A stretch of 64,000 bases of DNA from Paenibacillus monticola (GCF_009664975.1 NZ_WJXB01000010.1:240511-304510), one strand, 5' to 3'. Shown: positions 34,831 through 44,326, counted from the first letter of the stretch. Program-made: numbers and translations. The notes: a model not told the origin generated them from the letters alone.

Positions 34831-36693
34831 GGTGAGTAGACCAAGGGAATCACACCCTTAGTCCCTCTCAGAACCGGACGTGAACCTCTCGGCTCATCCG
34901 GCTCCCATTATCCAGTCGCAGTCAGTATTCCCATCTGCCAATGTGCAAACAAATGAGGAAGATTCCTCGCTAGTCGTCCTAACCATCTTGTCGCTCTAGT
35001 TTTATGTCGTTCGAGCTTTTTGTATTTCCTTCTAGCCCAGTGAACAAGGGCTAGATCCATATGACGTAAGACGGGATATAGTTGCGACTTGTAGAAGTGT
35101 CCGTAGTAGTTGATCCAACCTCTTTTGACAGCATTGTACTTCCGCGACAAGTCTTCAATCTCAATGTCAGGTTTCAAATGCATTCGCCAACCTCTTATGG
35201 TCTGTCTCATTGCTTTACACGCCTTATTACTCACTGCTGGTGTGAAGTTAACGAAAAATTTCCCATACCGGTTTTTCGATCTTCTTGGACGAAAGGTGTA
35301 CCCTAGAAAATCGAACTTAATCTCAGGATGATCTCCCTTTCGATCCGTATCTTTGCAGTAAACAATCTGGGTTTTCTCTGGATGCAGTTCGAGTTTGCAT
35401 TGTTTGAACCGTTCCCTGAGTCGTTCTCCAGTCGTTCCGCATCCTTTTGCGTCCGACAATGGATCACTGCATCATCCGCATATCTTGCCCACGGATTATT
35501 CGGATGCTCTTTTACCATCCATTGGTCGAACGTATAGTGCATGAACAGATTAGCAAGTACTGGACTGATGACTCCGCCTTGCGGGGTGCCGGATCTTCGT
35601 TCTACTTTGTCTCCATTCTTCATTTGAAATGGAGCCGTTAACCATCTTTCAATGTAGAGGATGACCCAAGGACAATCTGTATGCTTCTTCACTGCTTTCA
35701 TAAGCAACTCGTGGTCGATGTTGTCGAACAGACCTTTGATGTCAAATTCCAACACCCAGTCATATCGCCAACATCGAGTTCTTGTTACTCGAACAGCATC
35801 AATCGCCGATTTCCCAGGTCTGTACCCATAAGAGTCCGAGTGGAATATGGGTTCCACTAACGGCTCAAAGGTCAGCTTCACTGTCATTTGTGCAATGCGA
35901 TCTGCGACGGTAGGGATACCTAACATCCTCACCCCACCATTCTTCTTCGGTATCTCTACCGCTTTGACTGCAGGAGGGATATAGCTTCCCGAGGACATTC
36001 GATTCCATATTTTATAGAGATTGTCTTTCAGGTTTTCTTCAAACTTCTGAATCGATTGTCCATCGACTCCGGCAGCTCCTTTGTTCGCTCTGACTAGCTT
36101 GTAAGCTTCCCATACGGTGTGCCTTGAAATTTCATACGACTTTGTTTTGTCCATTGGTTCCTCCCACTTTCGCAGTTGACGAATTTCCAAAACGGGATAA
36201 CACAGCCCCTTGGCTCCGCCACCTTTTTAATGGGTTCATTGCTACTACGGGCTGTTCCGCCCCTATACTCCGCATTTGTACTTTCATCCTTGCGGGATTT
36301 CCGCTTGGATTTTTCCATTAGCATCGGAGTCGTAGGTTCCCACGTTCCGATACAGAAGCCTATGTCACGTTCACGCCACCTTCATGCCGGTCACCATCTG
36401 GTCGGTAAACAGGTTGCTTCCAGACTGATCCCAGGTTAACGACTCCCCCCTGGTTTTGATGACATTTCTACGCTTTCGACACTTTATCAGTGGTTCACTT
36501 GTGTTCGTCTCCGTGTCACATACCTGACAAGGTCTAGCCTTGCCTTTTCCTTAACGCTCACCACCATGGCTTTTGACCACAGCAGCTTAAGGTGGTTTGA
36601 AACCTCCGCCTGCACAGCGGTTTCGAGAGGCCTACTCTCATCTTCTGTCCAGCATGGCTTGGTGCTTTTAAGCACCAAGCCTTCGTGGCGCAC
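34831..36693 (-). mobile_element. Inner group II intron inside the outer RT gene
   Basis: Starts GTGCGCC (5' end 36693) and ends near 34831, each to within a base or two. Excision rejoins GACGACT with TTGTAGTGG, restoring the RT active-site line YADDFVVVC in frame, so the borders follow from the host gene itself. Domain V is at 34871-34904 (GAGCCGGATGAGCCG, AGAGG-type turn, CACGTCCGGTTC) and domain VI follows. The 36155-36693 stretch is ribozyme domains I-IV. Confidence 0.85.
34908..36154 (-). pseudogene. Inner intron RT/maturase, frameshifted
   Basis: Begins MDKTKSYEISRHTVWEAY at ATG 36154, behind GGGAGG. RT blocks include ANKGAAGVDG, IPKKNGGVRMLGIPTV, YGYRPGKSAIDAV, FDIKGLFDNIDH, GTPQGGVISPVLANLF and the catalytic ARYADDAVIHC. 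At about 35426-35432 a single missing base moves the frame from …DAERLEN to GERLRERFKQCKLELHPEKT. The thumb/maturase part (FDFLGYTFRPR, YNAVKRGWINYYG) continues to the stop at 34908. Full length would be about 415 residues without an endonuclease domain. Confidence 0.85.
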
Positions 36694-37474
36694 AGTCGTC
36701 TGCATACCTCGTGAGCTCCCCTACTCCTTTTCCGTGTTTCTCCCACAATTGGTCGAAGTAATTTAGATAGAAATTCGCAAAGAGCGGTGAAATCACTCCT
36801 CCTTGCGGAGTCCCTAAATCCGAGCGTCTTACCCTTCCTTCTTCCATAACTCCCGCTTGTAGCCATTTTCGTATTAATTTCAATATCCGCCTGTCATTGA
36901 TACGCATCTGCACCAACTTCATGAGCTTCTCTTGATTAATATTGTCAAAATAGCCTTGGATATCGACGTCGACTACCCAATTTCCTTTGCGGTTGCAGGC
37001 TTTACGAATACGATCCAACGCTTGTTTAGCACTTCGTTTCGGGCGAAACCCGAAGGATACTTCCTCAAAATCAGCTTCAAAGATGGGCTCAATCACTAGT
37101 TTGGTTGCCATCTGTAGGACTCGATCCCGCACAGTGGGTATACCTAATGGCCTTTGCTTGCCATCCTTCTTCGGGATATAGTGTCGCCTTACAGGTTGCG
37201 GATGATAGTTGCCTTCTTTAAGCTCTCGCTCACATGCCTTGAGAAACGGTATTTCTCCTTGTTCCTCAATATCTGCTAGCGTCACTGCATCTACTCCTGC
37301 GGCTCCTTTGTTGGCTTTCACTCGTCTCCACGCTTCACACAGTACATCCCACCGATAGATCTTGTCATACAGCGCATGGAATTTACGCTTTTTGTTCGCC
37401 TTGGCCGCATGACCTAGCTTTTCTTGGAGTTGTTGAACTTTTTCCTTGGGTGTCGTTAGCCGATTGGCATTCAC
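36694..37474 (-). pseudogene. 5' part of the outer intron RT/maturase
   Basis: Starts at ATG 37474 (MNANRLTTPKEKVQQLQEK) and carries RT blocks ANKGAAGVDAVT, IPKKDGKQRPLGIPTVRDRV, FGFRPKRSAKQALD, DVDIQGYFDNINQEKL and GTPQGGVISPLFANFYLNYF. It stops being collinear at ELTRYADD, exactly where the inner intron's GTGCG begins. Reading on into that intron gives seven foreign residues and a stop. The remaining half is at 34320-34830. Confidence 0.88.
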
Positions 37475-38015
37475 TCACTCGTACCTCCTCCAAAAGCAAA
37501 AACAAAGCAGGGCTCCTTCCCTCCCTAAGGTTATGTTGTCCTTAGGTTCTTCGGTACTATGAGCCCCTCGGACTCCCTTCCCACAGACGGTTCACTTCGT
37601 CTTTTGGACTTATAGAGCGTCTCTTTACGGGTTCCTAAAAAAAAAATTCCCGTGTGGGGGAGGGTCTCCCCAGTTCACTGCATTATCTTTCAACCCATGC
37701 CGTTCCCTATACGCCGGAGGATTCTTCGCTGTTGTTCCAAGTTCTTTACAGCTTCCTTGGCCTTCGTCTATATGGACGAGACTCGGCTTCCTCTCTTCCC
37801 CTTTGCAGGGCCTTTTTGACGACGCGGCAGGATTCACTTCATGTTGCGGCCTGGGTTGTTGCTCGCCCTGTCTCCGACAGGTACTTTTGTCGATGCGCTT
37901 TTACACACAGATTTCGCCATGCGCAAGCATCCTAGCTACCAAGGTGGCTTGGCCCATCCTTGGGTTGGACTTTCACCAACTAGATAATGCGTGCCTCTGG
38001 GCACGCCGCACTAAA

Positions 38016-38051
38016 AAACAGACGGGTAAAGCGTTAGCTTTGCCCGTCTGT
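38016..38051 (-). terminator. Transposase terminator used as intron target
   Basis: AAACAGACGGGC…CCCGTCTGTTTTTTA on the minus strand, with the group II intron starting GTGCG immediately after the T-run. Confidence 0.85.
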
Positions 38052-38075
38052 TTGACTTCTTTGGTCCATAGCTCC

Positions 38076-39640
38076 TTATTTTAACTGGTTATGAGCAAGC
38101 GAAAGCCACCCGACCTCCAGGCTCACTTTAGACAAGCCACGAAGCAGGAAATGTCGAAATACTCGATTGTTCTTGATTTGCCCGAAGATGCTCTCCGGTT
38201 CAATCATCCGGCGAACGGCTAGGGGCACATAGCCCGCTTCACTGCGTAACTTCTCCCGGGCTTGTTGCTTATAGCGAAGATAGGGAAGGCTGATCTGAAG
38301 GCTGCGATTCCCCTTCGCCTTTGTACGAGACGGTTTTAGCGGGCAATCTTTACAGTTGCTGCATTGATAATGACGCGTACGAATCTCATAGCCACTTTCC
38401 GTCTTTGTCTGGCTTTCAGAGCGAAAGGTCAGTGGTTGACCTGCGGTGCATCTCCATTCATCGTTTCCCTCATCGTAGATCCAGTTGTTAACTTTGCTGA
38501 TGTCCTGCTTCCATTTCCTTGTCTTCTCTTTGTGGTAGGTATTGTATTTGACGATGGCCTCCATTTGCTTCTCTTCCAGATACGCGCAGTTTTCTTCCCG
38601 CCGTAGCCAGCATCTGTGATCACGACTTTGGGTTGTCTTCTCAGCAAAGCCTTGACCTTCTCCAGATGGGGCTTTAAGCAGCGGGTATCGGTTGGTCGTT
38701 GGTGAACGCTGTAACCGAGAATGAATTGATTCTCGGTTCCGATTTGGACATTGTAGCCTGGTTTGAGTTGACCGTTTCGCATATGATCTTCTTTCATTCG
38801 CATGAAGATAGCTACCGGATCCGTTTTTCTGTGGCTGTTTCGCTCACCTAGCACCTGCTGCTGATGCTCATACTTTTGCAAACGAGGCAGCAGATCCTTA
38901 CGAAGCTGCCGTACCACTTTGGTTAAGGGTTTGTCCTTTGGTTTTTCCTGAAGTCTTTCTTCAATTTGTTTGACCACTATCTCCAACTTTTCACTGGTCA
39001 GTGTTGACGCTTCTCCCAGTTCAAGCAGATCGCGGCTTCCCTGCTCATGCTTCTCTTGCTTTTCGCTCTCCTCAATGGTGGCAAACAGGGTGCGTACTTT
39101 CTCCTGCAGCTTTGCTTTATGCTTGACCACCGCTTTTCCCCACACAAAGGTATAGCGATTGGCATTCGCTTCGATCTTGGTTCCATCCACAAAGTAGTGG
39201 TCCAGTTTGACGTAGTTTTCCTTGGCAAGAAACTGAAGCACCGAGGTGAATACCGTCTCCAGCACGGCTTTCATCCGCTCCGAGCGGAATCGGTTGAGGG
39301 TTCGGAAGTCGGGACTCTGCCTAGCGGCCAGCCATATGAACATGATATTTTCTCTGACGGCTTTGGCCATTTGACGAGAGGAGTAAATCCGTTAGGTATA
39401 CGCGTAGATGATGACTTTGGTCAGCATTTTAGGATGATAACTGTCTCGTCCACCTCCCGGATAGGCGACGTCAAATATGTGGTTATCCAACCGATTGACG
39501 GCCTCATTTACAACACGGACCAGGTGGTTTTCCGGAATATCTTCCTCCAAATCCATTAGCAGACACAGTTGATTCATGGTATATTCAATATACAAAAGAA
39601 ACTGCTCCTTTCGTGTTAAATGGTTGCTCGTTACTTCCAT
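38076..39640 (-). pseudogene. IS1182-type transposase, nonsense and frameshift
   Basis: N-terminal block (NQLCLLMDLEEDIPENHLVRV, YHPKMLTKVIIYAYT) ends at an in-frame TAA near 39391, where relatives read Gln (YAYTQ-IYSSRQ). The catalytic block (RFRSERM…, HYFVDGTKIEANANRYTFVW, VVITDAGYGG) follows in the same frame. A one-base deletion near 38610 (GGCGG-GAAGAA) then shifts into the C-terminal block (ENCAYLEEKQMEAIVKYN, CSNCKDCPLK, NRVFRHFLLRGL). Two lesions make it inactive. The start codon is uncertain. Confidence 0.85.
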
Positions 39641-39726
39641 TTTACCAAAGAATAGTTTCTTTTTTTTCACAAAATTAAAAACAGGGGTCATCCCTGGGTT
39701 TTTATAATCCTTTTGGGACAGCCCCC

Positions 39727-41148
39727 TTAGTCCAGCAGCAGCTGCTTCATATAATCATACATTTCCTGCACAGTTCCTTTAAAAAAATCTCCGTTTACCC
39801 AAACCAAGTAGTTACACTCTTTATCCGGATCTAAACTAAACTCTTGTTCGGTATCGTTATCCGGTGGGTCGAGGACATCAAGAACTATATCATACTGGCT
39901 CTCCAGATTATCGAGAGCCACAGCCTCTCTGCTCACTATCATTAAGTCACAAAGATACTTACTGTAGATAAATGAAAAAAATGCAGCATCACTTACTTCT
40001 AGGGGCATATATTCGATATCCCAAATTAAATCCCCAGGATAATCAGAAATTACTTTTGAATCGAATCCATCCTGTTGAAATAAAGCTTTTAGGCTGAGTA
40101 AAAGTTTAATTTCTTTTCTTTGCAAACCCCTAAAAAGCAACACTGGTGCAGGTATATCCGCTTGCGGCTGTTGTTGCTTCAACCATTGGGCTAAATACAC
40201 CTTATAAAACGCACTGCTCCAGACTTTTGTCTTAGCATTTTTAAATATTTGCTGACTATCGTGTTCAAAGTCTGGCGATACCCATGTTAAAGTATTTGTA
40301 ATCAATATCTCATTGTATACTGTGCAGTTCATCAGTTCAGACGCTTTATCTTTGACTATCCAGTCCGTATTTACCGTTAAGTAAGGATTATACGTTTTGA
40401 TTTTATTTCCGCTTGATAAATTATATAGCTTCTTTTTTATAGCCTCCAAATCCAAATGGAAGTTAGAGGAAAGCATACGATATACCACACCTGTAATAAA
40501 AGGAGTTGCAAAGCTGTTGAAATTTCTTGTTTCAATTACTTCTCCTGTGGCTGAGCGCAGAGAGTGTCTCCCGCTCGTAGTGATGTCAATTCCATCAGCA
40601 GGATACGGATCAAACAGAAACTGATTGGCGGGTATGCCCTCGGAACTCTTAACTCCTATAACATTCGTTAAGCAGGCAGGAACAGTGTAGCGTTCATCAT
40701 TGTGGTAAGCTGCTATAAGAATCAAGCCTTGCTCCGTAACCTCGTTGACGCATGCTGTAAGTTTGTCAAAATCCATAAAAGATGTAGTACCCAGACTGAG
40801 GTTAACAATTCTGATCTCGTTTTCAGCACACCATTGAATCGCTCTGATTAATTGGTCTACTGTCCCCCCCAGCTTGTCCCGCTCTGTAAGGATCTTCACA
40901 CTCGAAAAAGATACTCCGGGAGCTTGCTGCTTAATAATTCCCGCGCATACTGTTCCATGGTTTAAAGCGAATTTGTCATAGTGCTGCCTGTCAGTGATGA
41001 CAAGGCTCTCACTGATTTCTTTGTTATATTCCAGCTTGCCTGTTGCAAATGTTTTTTCATTTATACCATCATCTATAATACAAACAGCTATCCTGCCTGA
41101 ACGTTCAAGCCTACCTCCGCTAGCTGTTTGTTTGGTTATCAAGTTCAT
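39727..41148 (-). CDS. S8 subtilisin-like protease of the peptide maturation cluster
   Basis: 473 residues, no signal peptide, so cytoplasmic. Catalytic triad: Asp26 (IIDDGIN), His64 (NHGTVCAG) and Ser212 (NSFATPFITG), with Asn150 as the likely oxyanion residue. Residues 1-250 are the protease. Residues about 335-375 (PVLLFRGLQ…KALFQQDGF…VISDYP) resemble residues 153-192 of the neighbouring TIGR04066-type protein, suggesting a shared partner-binding domain. The likely role is cleavage of the precursor leader, since the cluster's exporter has no C39 peptidase. The start overlaps the preceding gene by 29 bases and lacks a clear ribosome site. The stop abuts the IS end, so C-terminal truncation is possible. 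Confidence 0.85.
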   Translation of the reverse strand: MNLITKQTASGGRLERSGRIAVCIIDDGINEKTFATGKLEYNKEISESLVITDRQHYDKFALNHGTVCAGIIKQQAPGVSFSSVKILTERDKLGGTVDQLIRAIQWCAENEIRIVNLSLGTTSFMDFDKLTACVNEVTEQGLILIAAYHNDERYTVPACLTNVIGVKSSEGIPANQFLFDPYPADGIDITTSGRHSLRSATGEVIETRNFNSFATPFITGVVYRMLSSNFHLDLEAIKKKLYNLSSGNKIKTYNPYLTVNTDWIVKDKASELMNCTVYNEILITNTLTWVSPDFEHDSQQIFKNAKTKVWSSAFYKVYLAQWLKQQQPQADIPAPVLLFRGLQRKEIKLLLSLKALFQQDGFDSKVISDYPGDLIWDIEYMPLEVSDAAFFSFIYSKYLCDLMIVSREAVALDNLESQYDIVLDVLDPPDNDTEQEFSLDPDKECNYLVWVNGDFFKGTVQEMYDYMKQLLLD

Positions 41149-41422
41149 TGCGGATTATGACTGCGATATTATTTATTGTTTTAAACCTTCCTGTCACGAT
41201 GTCCTCCTCTGGAATCGAAACCCCAAAAGACTTTTCAATTTCAAAATACAACGTAAGAAGGTGTCTTGCCCTCATATTTACACGCACATCCATAAAGCTT
41301 TGATTAAATTTGTCATTGCCCCAGCTATCCGAATCTAGCTGAAGTTTGTTCTTCAGGATTTCATCTACTACATGTGCAATCTCCGTAACCGTTACTTCCT
41401 GACTTAAAATCTCCATGTTCAC
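41120..41422 (-). CDS. Acyl-carrier-related protein of the peptide maturation system
   Basis: 100 residues with the helical pattern of acyl carrier proteins: EIAHVVDEILKNKLQL, then LLTLYFEIEKSFGVSIPEEDI and the last helix. It fits the TIGR04069-type proteins that accompany this class of peptide cluster. The position of the phosphopantetheine serine (DSL in carriers) aligns with Arg51-Ala52-Arg53, so it cannot be a normal holo-carrier. It probably acts as a scaffold or partner. Start GTG 41422 (AAAGGAG five bases upstream) or ATG 41416. Confidence 0.75.
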   Translation of the reverse strand: MNMEILSQEVTVTEIAHVVDEILKNKLQLDSDSWGNDKFNQSFMDVRVNMRARHLLTLYFEIEKSFGVSIPEEDIVTGRFKTINNIAVIIRNELDNQTNS

Positions 41423-41439
41423 ATATTCTCCTTTAAGCT

Positions 41440-42567
41440 TTAGAAATTAAGAGCCAATTCAGCTTCAGATAATTTATCAATAATGAGATTGGCGATTTTT
41501 TCATTGTCGCCCTTTTCCATTGTATTAAATACAGGAATAGAAGTAACAAGCCTGCATTCCGCGGTGCTTTTTCTCATGAAATCCAAATTCAGTGTAAGGG
41601 TGCTGACCTGCCCGGGCTGAGAACTAACCATTTCAATCCAGTCAATTTGCCGGTTCGCGATATTAATTGCATCGATATCCAAGCCTAATTTGTACTTAAT
41701 AGAATTTAAAATCCCCTCTATATACTCAGAAGTATACCTCTCATGGAATAAGCTAAGCACAGCTGTATCAGGTACAACAGCCTGAAAAATTTCATACGCC
41801 GTAATGCCGAAGTCATTAGTGATTTTATTGTTATAGCGCATGAATCCGCCCGGTACAGCGATAATAATTAAGTCCGGTTCTTCTGTAGCCTCTATATGCA
41901 TGATATATTTGTTGTAGTTCAAAATTTTATCAGACTCGTTTGTTAGTTCATTCATAAATGTAGGAAAGGAATGAAAACCCATAAATTCACAATAAGGCCT
42001 TGAGCCAACAACACTCACTCTATAACCCATATCCTCAAAAGCTGCTTTTAATTCCAACTCCAACTTAAATTTATTTGTGTACTCAGCTAAACCGATAAGC
42101 GCCAGAATAGGAGTTCTACAGTCCTCAATTTCCTGAACTGATACCGCTGGCTGATAAGCCTCTTCAATATTACTTTCCCTATAGCTGGTGAATTGAACAC
42201 CTTTGTGTATACATTGCTCTCGTATTGTATGAAACTGCTCAGTAATCTTCATGAGGAAAATAACATTTTTACCTGCCTCTATTGCAGCTGTAACTTTTGG
42301 CAAGATATTATTCTTAAAGCTATAAGAATTATCCGTTTCAGCAAAAATCACAGTATCGACTTCACCCAGCATTTGCTCGAACTCTTGGCTTACCGTAATA
42401 CCAATGAGGTCTCCTCCATCGGTGTATGAAGCATCTTTGCCGCATAATCCCCACCCTGGCAGAGAAGATATAAAAACCTGATCATAACGTTCTCTGAATC
42501 CCTTGTCCCTTAGCATAGGGGTAAACTGCGAATCATACGGATAAATCAACACGTTTTCTTTTTTCAA
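41440..42567 (-). CDS. TIGR04066-type peptide maturation system protein
   Basis: 375 residues from TTG 42567 (MKKENVLIYPYDS). GGAGGG lies seven bases upstream; a GTG at 42630 would overlap the radical SAM gene and lacks a site. Two Rossmann-like halves are visible: YPYDS…SSLPGWGLCGKD…DTVIFAET, and PILALIGLAEYTNKFKLELEL…GYRVSVVGSRP…PDLIIIAVPGG. The family is known only as part of Clostridium-type Cys-rich peptide maturation clusters and its reaction is not established. The gene sits between the maturase and the carrier-related protein. Confidence 0.78.
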   Translation of the reverse strand: MKKENVLIYPYDSQFTPMLRDKGFRERYDQVFISSLPGWGLCGKDASYTDGGDLIGITVSQEFEQMLGEVDTVIFAETDNSYSFKNNILPKVTAAIEAGKNVIFLMKITEQFHTIREQCIHKGVQFTSYRESNIEEAYQPAVSVQEIEDCRTPILALIGLAEYTNKFKLELELKAAFEDMGYRVSVVGSRPYCEFMGFHSFPTFMNELTNESDKILNYNKYIMHIEATEEPDLIIIAVPGGFMRYNNKITNDFGITAYEIFQAVVPDTAVLSLFHERYTSEYIEGILNSIKYKLGLDIDAINIANRQIDWIEMVSSQPGQVSTLTLNLDFMRKSTAECRLVTSIPVFNTMEKGDNEKIANLIIDKLSEAELALNF

Positions 42568-42587
42568 AAAAGTTCCCTCCACTTTTA

Positions 42588-44015
42588 TCAACTCATAGCC
42601 TTCTGGATCATTTCCTTTTTCAATCCACACTCTTTCAGAGTAACAACATCTTTTAGCACTTCTTCTAGATTATAGCGGACATCCTGACAGGCTTTTAACT
42701 TCGTCTCCCTGCTTAGCTTAGTCCCGTCATCAGATAAAGAAGCACATATTTTGCAATTGCGGAATGCAAAACAATCTTTACAGTTATCTTCCGTTAGCTT
42801 GCCGACATTCAGCAACTCTTCTATTTTGTCAAAGTAAAACCCTTCTTCAATGCTGCCTATTCTCATAATATCTGAGGTTTCGCTGACTCTTTCACAAGGA
42901 TAAAAGAAAGCATCGGTACTCATAAACAATCGAATTTGGCCAGGCACACAAGGACCTGAGTGATGGTCGGCTTTAGCAATAGGTGCAATATTTCTATGTG
43001 ATTTACTGACATAATCAAAGTGCTCACGGTATGAAGATCTGATCAGCTGTGAATTGTTAGCCTTCGAGACCTTGCCCAGTACAAACAATAAATATTTGAA
43101 CCTGCTGTATTCCCATTCCCCGATAAAATTTTCACTGAATCGGACTTCTTCATTTCGGTACGCATTGGAAATAAAACTTCCGATTACAGAAGACTCGTTA
43201 AAAAATTCTTCTTCACTCCCGATAAATTCATCCAGACAACTGAATTGGGCTGTAGGATCTATGACCATTGAGAATGAGAGATTTTGTTTAATGGAGGGAT
43301 ACTTTTGTACAATTCTTTTTATATTGTTGTAGACTGTATTGAACGTTCCACATCCGTTAGATGCAAAGGTCCGGTTCTTATCATGAACCTCTTGAGGTCC
43401 ATCCAAGCTGACTGTAATTCTAAGATTATAACCCAGCAATTTTTTTGCATTGGTTTCATTTAACAGACTGCCGTTTGTAGTTAAGCTAAAAGATACATTT
43501 TTACCTTCAGCCACTTGAATCGCATAATCCATGCATTGAATAATCAAATCTATTTCCAGAAGGGGCTCACCGCCGTAAAAGCCGATATCAATCTCCTGTG
43601 CATCCTTGGAATGTGCGATCAGAAAATCTATTCCCTTACGGGCTACAGCAAAATCCATCCTTTTGTTGTTATGTACCCGGTTAACATAAGATCCTGAATA
43701 CACACAATAATTACATCTGAAATTGCAGTTTTGCGTTACTTGAAGAATAATCTTTTTTAAATTATAACCTAGCAACTCTTCCAGTATCTCACCATTGGCA
43801 TGTTTAATTTCTTGTGCTCTATTCACTGACAGGTATCCCTGACTTTGCAGCTTTCTGATCACAGGTATCCCCTCTATTAATGTCGGATCTGGATCATTTA
43901 GAGCCCTGTACGTTTCCTCATCAATATTTATAATCTTATTTTTATTAACATCAAAGAAATAAAACTGGCTCATATTCTTGAAAGTATGAATTAATGGCTT
44001 TATTTCGGTCAGCAA
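42588..44015 (-). CDS. ccpM: Radical SAM/SPASM Cys-rich peptide maturase (CcpM-like)
   Basis: 475 residues. An N-terminal peptide-recognition-like region (1-85) precedes the radical SAM core with the Fe-S motif C97-NFR-C101-NY-C104, the GGEPLLE motif and the LTTNGSLL strand. The C-terminal SPASM-type region (about 355-455) has repeated cysteines (CVPGQIR, YPCERVS, NCKDCFAFRNCKIC, KACQD) for auxiliary Fe-S clusters. Such enzymes install thioether or C-C crosslinks on ribosomal peptides. The precursor next to it has six Cys. The start is TTG 44015 behind AAAGGAG. The name is from family recognition, not a search. Confidence 0.85.
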   Translation of the reverse strand: MLTEIKPLIHTFKNMSQFYFFDVNKNKIINIDEETYRALNDPDPTLIEGIPVIRKLQSQGYLSVNRAQEIKHANGEILEELLGYNLKKIILQVTQNCNFRCNYCVYSGSYVNRVHNNKRMDFAVARKGIDFLIAHSKDAQEIDIGFYGGEPLLEIDLIIQCMDYAIQVAEGKNVSFSLTTNGSLLNETNAKKLLGYNLRITVSLDGPQEVHDKNRTFASNGCGTFNTVYNNIKRIVQKYPSIKQNLSFSMVIDPTAQFSCLDEFIGSEEEFFNESSVIGSFISNAYRNEEVRFSENFIGEWEYSRFKYLLFVLGKVSKANNSQLIRSSYREHFDYVSKSHRNIAPIAKADHHSGPCVPGQIRLFMSTDAFFYPCERVSETSDIMRIGSIEEGFYFDKIEELLNVGKLTEDNCKDCFAFRNCKICASLSDDGTKLSRETKLKACQDVRYNLEEVLKDVVTLKECGLKKEMIQKAMS

Positions 44016-44062
44016 TGGAATTTCTCCTTTATTTTAGCGTAGTCAAACTTCTGCGGTATTTC

Positions 44063-44118
44063 AAAAAACACCGGGCTCTGGAAATAGGAAGTAGTACATT
44101 CTTTTTCTCGAGCCCGGT
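44063..44118 (-). terminator. Attenuator-like hairpin between precursor and maturase
   Basis: ACCGGGCTC (44070-44078) pairs with GAGCCCGGT (44110-44118) across a 31-nt loop, followed on the minus strand by GTTTTTTG. Partial termination here would keep precursor mRNA above enzyme mRNA. Confidence 0.7.
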
Positions 44119-44128
44119 TTATTTAGCT

Positions 44129-44326
44129 TTATTTTACTTGAGCCGCTGCAACAGAAACATTCTGCATAGCAATGGCGTTATTGCCAACTCTGGTATCAGC
44201 GATAGACAGGTAGTTTGATACAAGGCAGTTGCAGGTAGGACAATAACAAGCACAAGAAAGATGACAGTCTGCATATGCCTCCACAGTATGCATATGAGAA
44301 ATATTTTTTTTATACAACTTTTTCAT
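44129..44326 (-). CDS. Six-Cys ribosomal peptide precursor (CLI_3235-like)
   Basis: 65 residues from ATG 44326, eight bases after AGGAGG. A basic start (MKKLYKKN) and TVEAY motif are followed by a Cys cluster at positions 21, 25, 27, 29, 32 and 34 (CHLSCACYCPTCNC). The C-terminal tail of 31 residues has no Cys (…ADTRVGNNAIAMQNVSVAAAQVK). The MKKL…TVEAY plus early Cys cluster resembles CLI_3235-class bacteriocin precursors. It lies between the exporter and the radical SAM gene. Which side of the Cys cluster is removed, and the activity of the product, are unknown. Confidence 0.82.
   Translation of the reverse strand: MKKLYKKNISHMHTVEAYADCHLSCACYCPTCNCLVSNYLSIADTRVGNNAIAMQNVSVAAAQVK

Larger units (their letters stand above)
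34224..38011 (-). mobile_element. Outer group II intron (class C-like), interrupted
   Basis: The 5' end GTGCG (38011-38007) follows directly on the terminator hairpin and T-run of the IS1182-type transposase. That target choice is typical of bacterial class C introns. Domain V (34257-34288: AGCCGTATGAGGG, AAAA, CCTCATGTACGG) and a domain VI hairpin follow the RT gene, and the 3' end is near 34224 (TTTAC). The stretch 37475-38011 is the 5' ribozyme part (domains I-IV) without a gene. A second intron occupies 34831-36693. Confidence 0.85.
38012..39726 (-). mobile_element. IS1182-type insertion sequence, right end missing
   Basis: The 5' terminal repeat GGGGGCTGTCCCAAAAGG starts at 39726, directly after the stop codon of the S8 protease gene. 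The transposase and its terminator follow. The matching 3' terminal repeat (…GGGACAGCCCC) is found neither before the outer intron nor after its 3' end at 34224, so that end has been lost. Confidence 0.75.

Noticed and set aside
37625..38084. Short ORFs on both strands
   Set aside because: They lie in the ribozyme part of the outer group II intron and lack ribosome sites or similarity.
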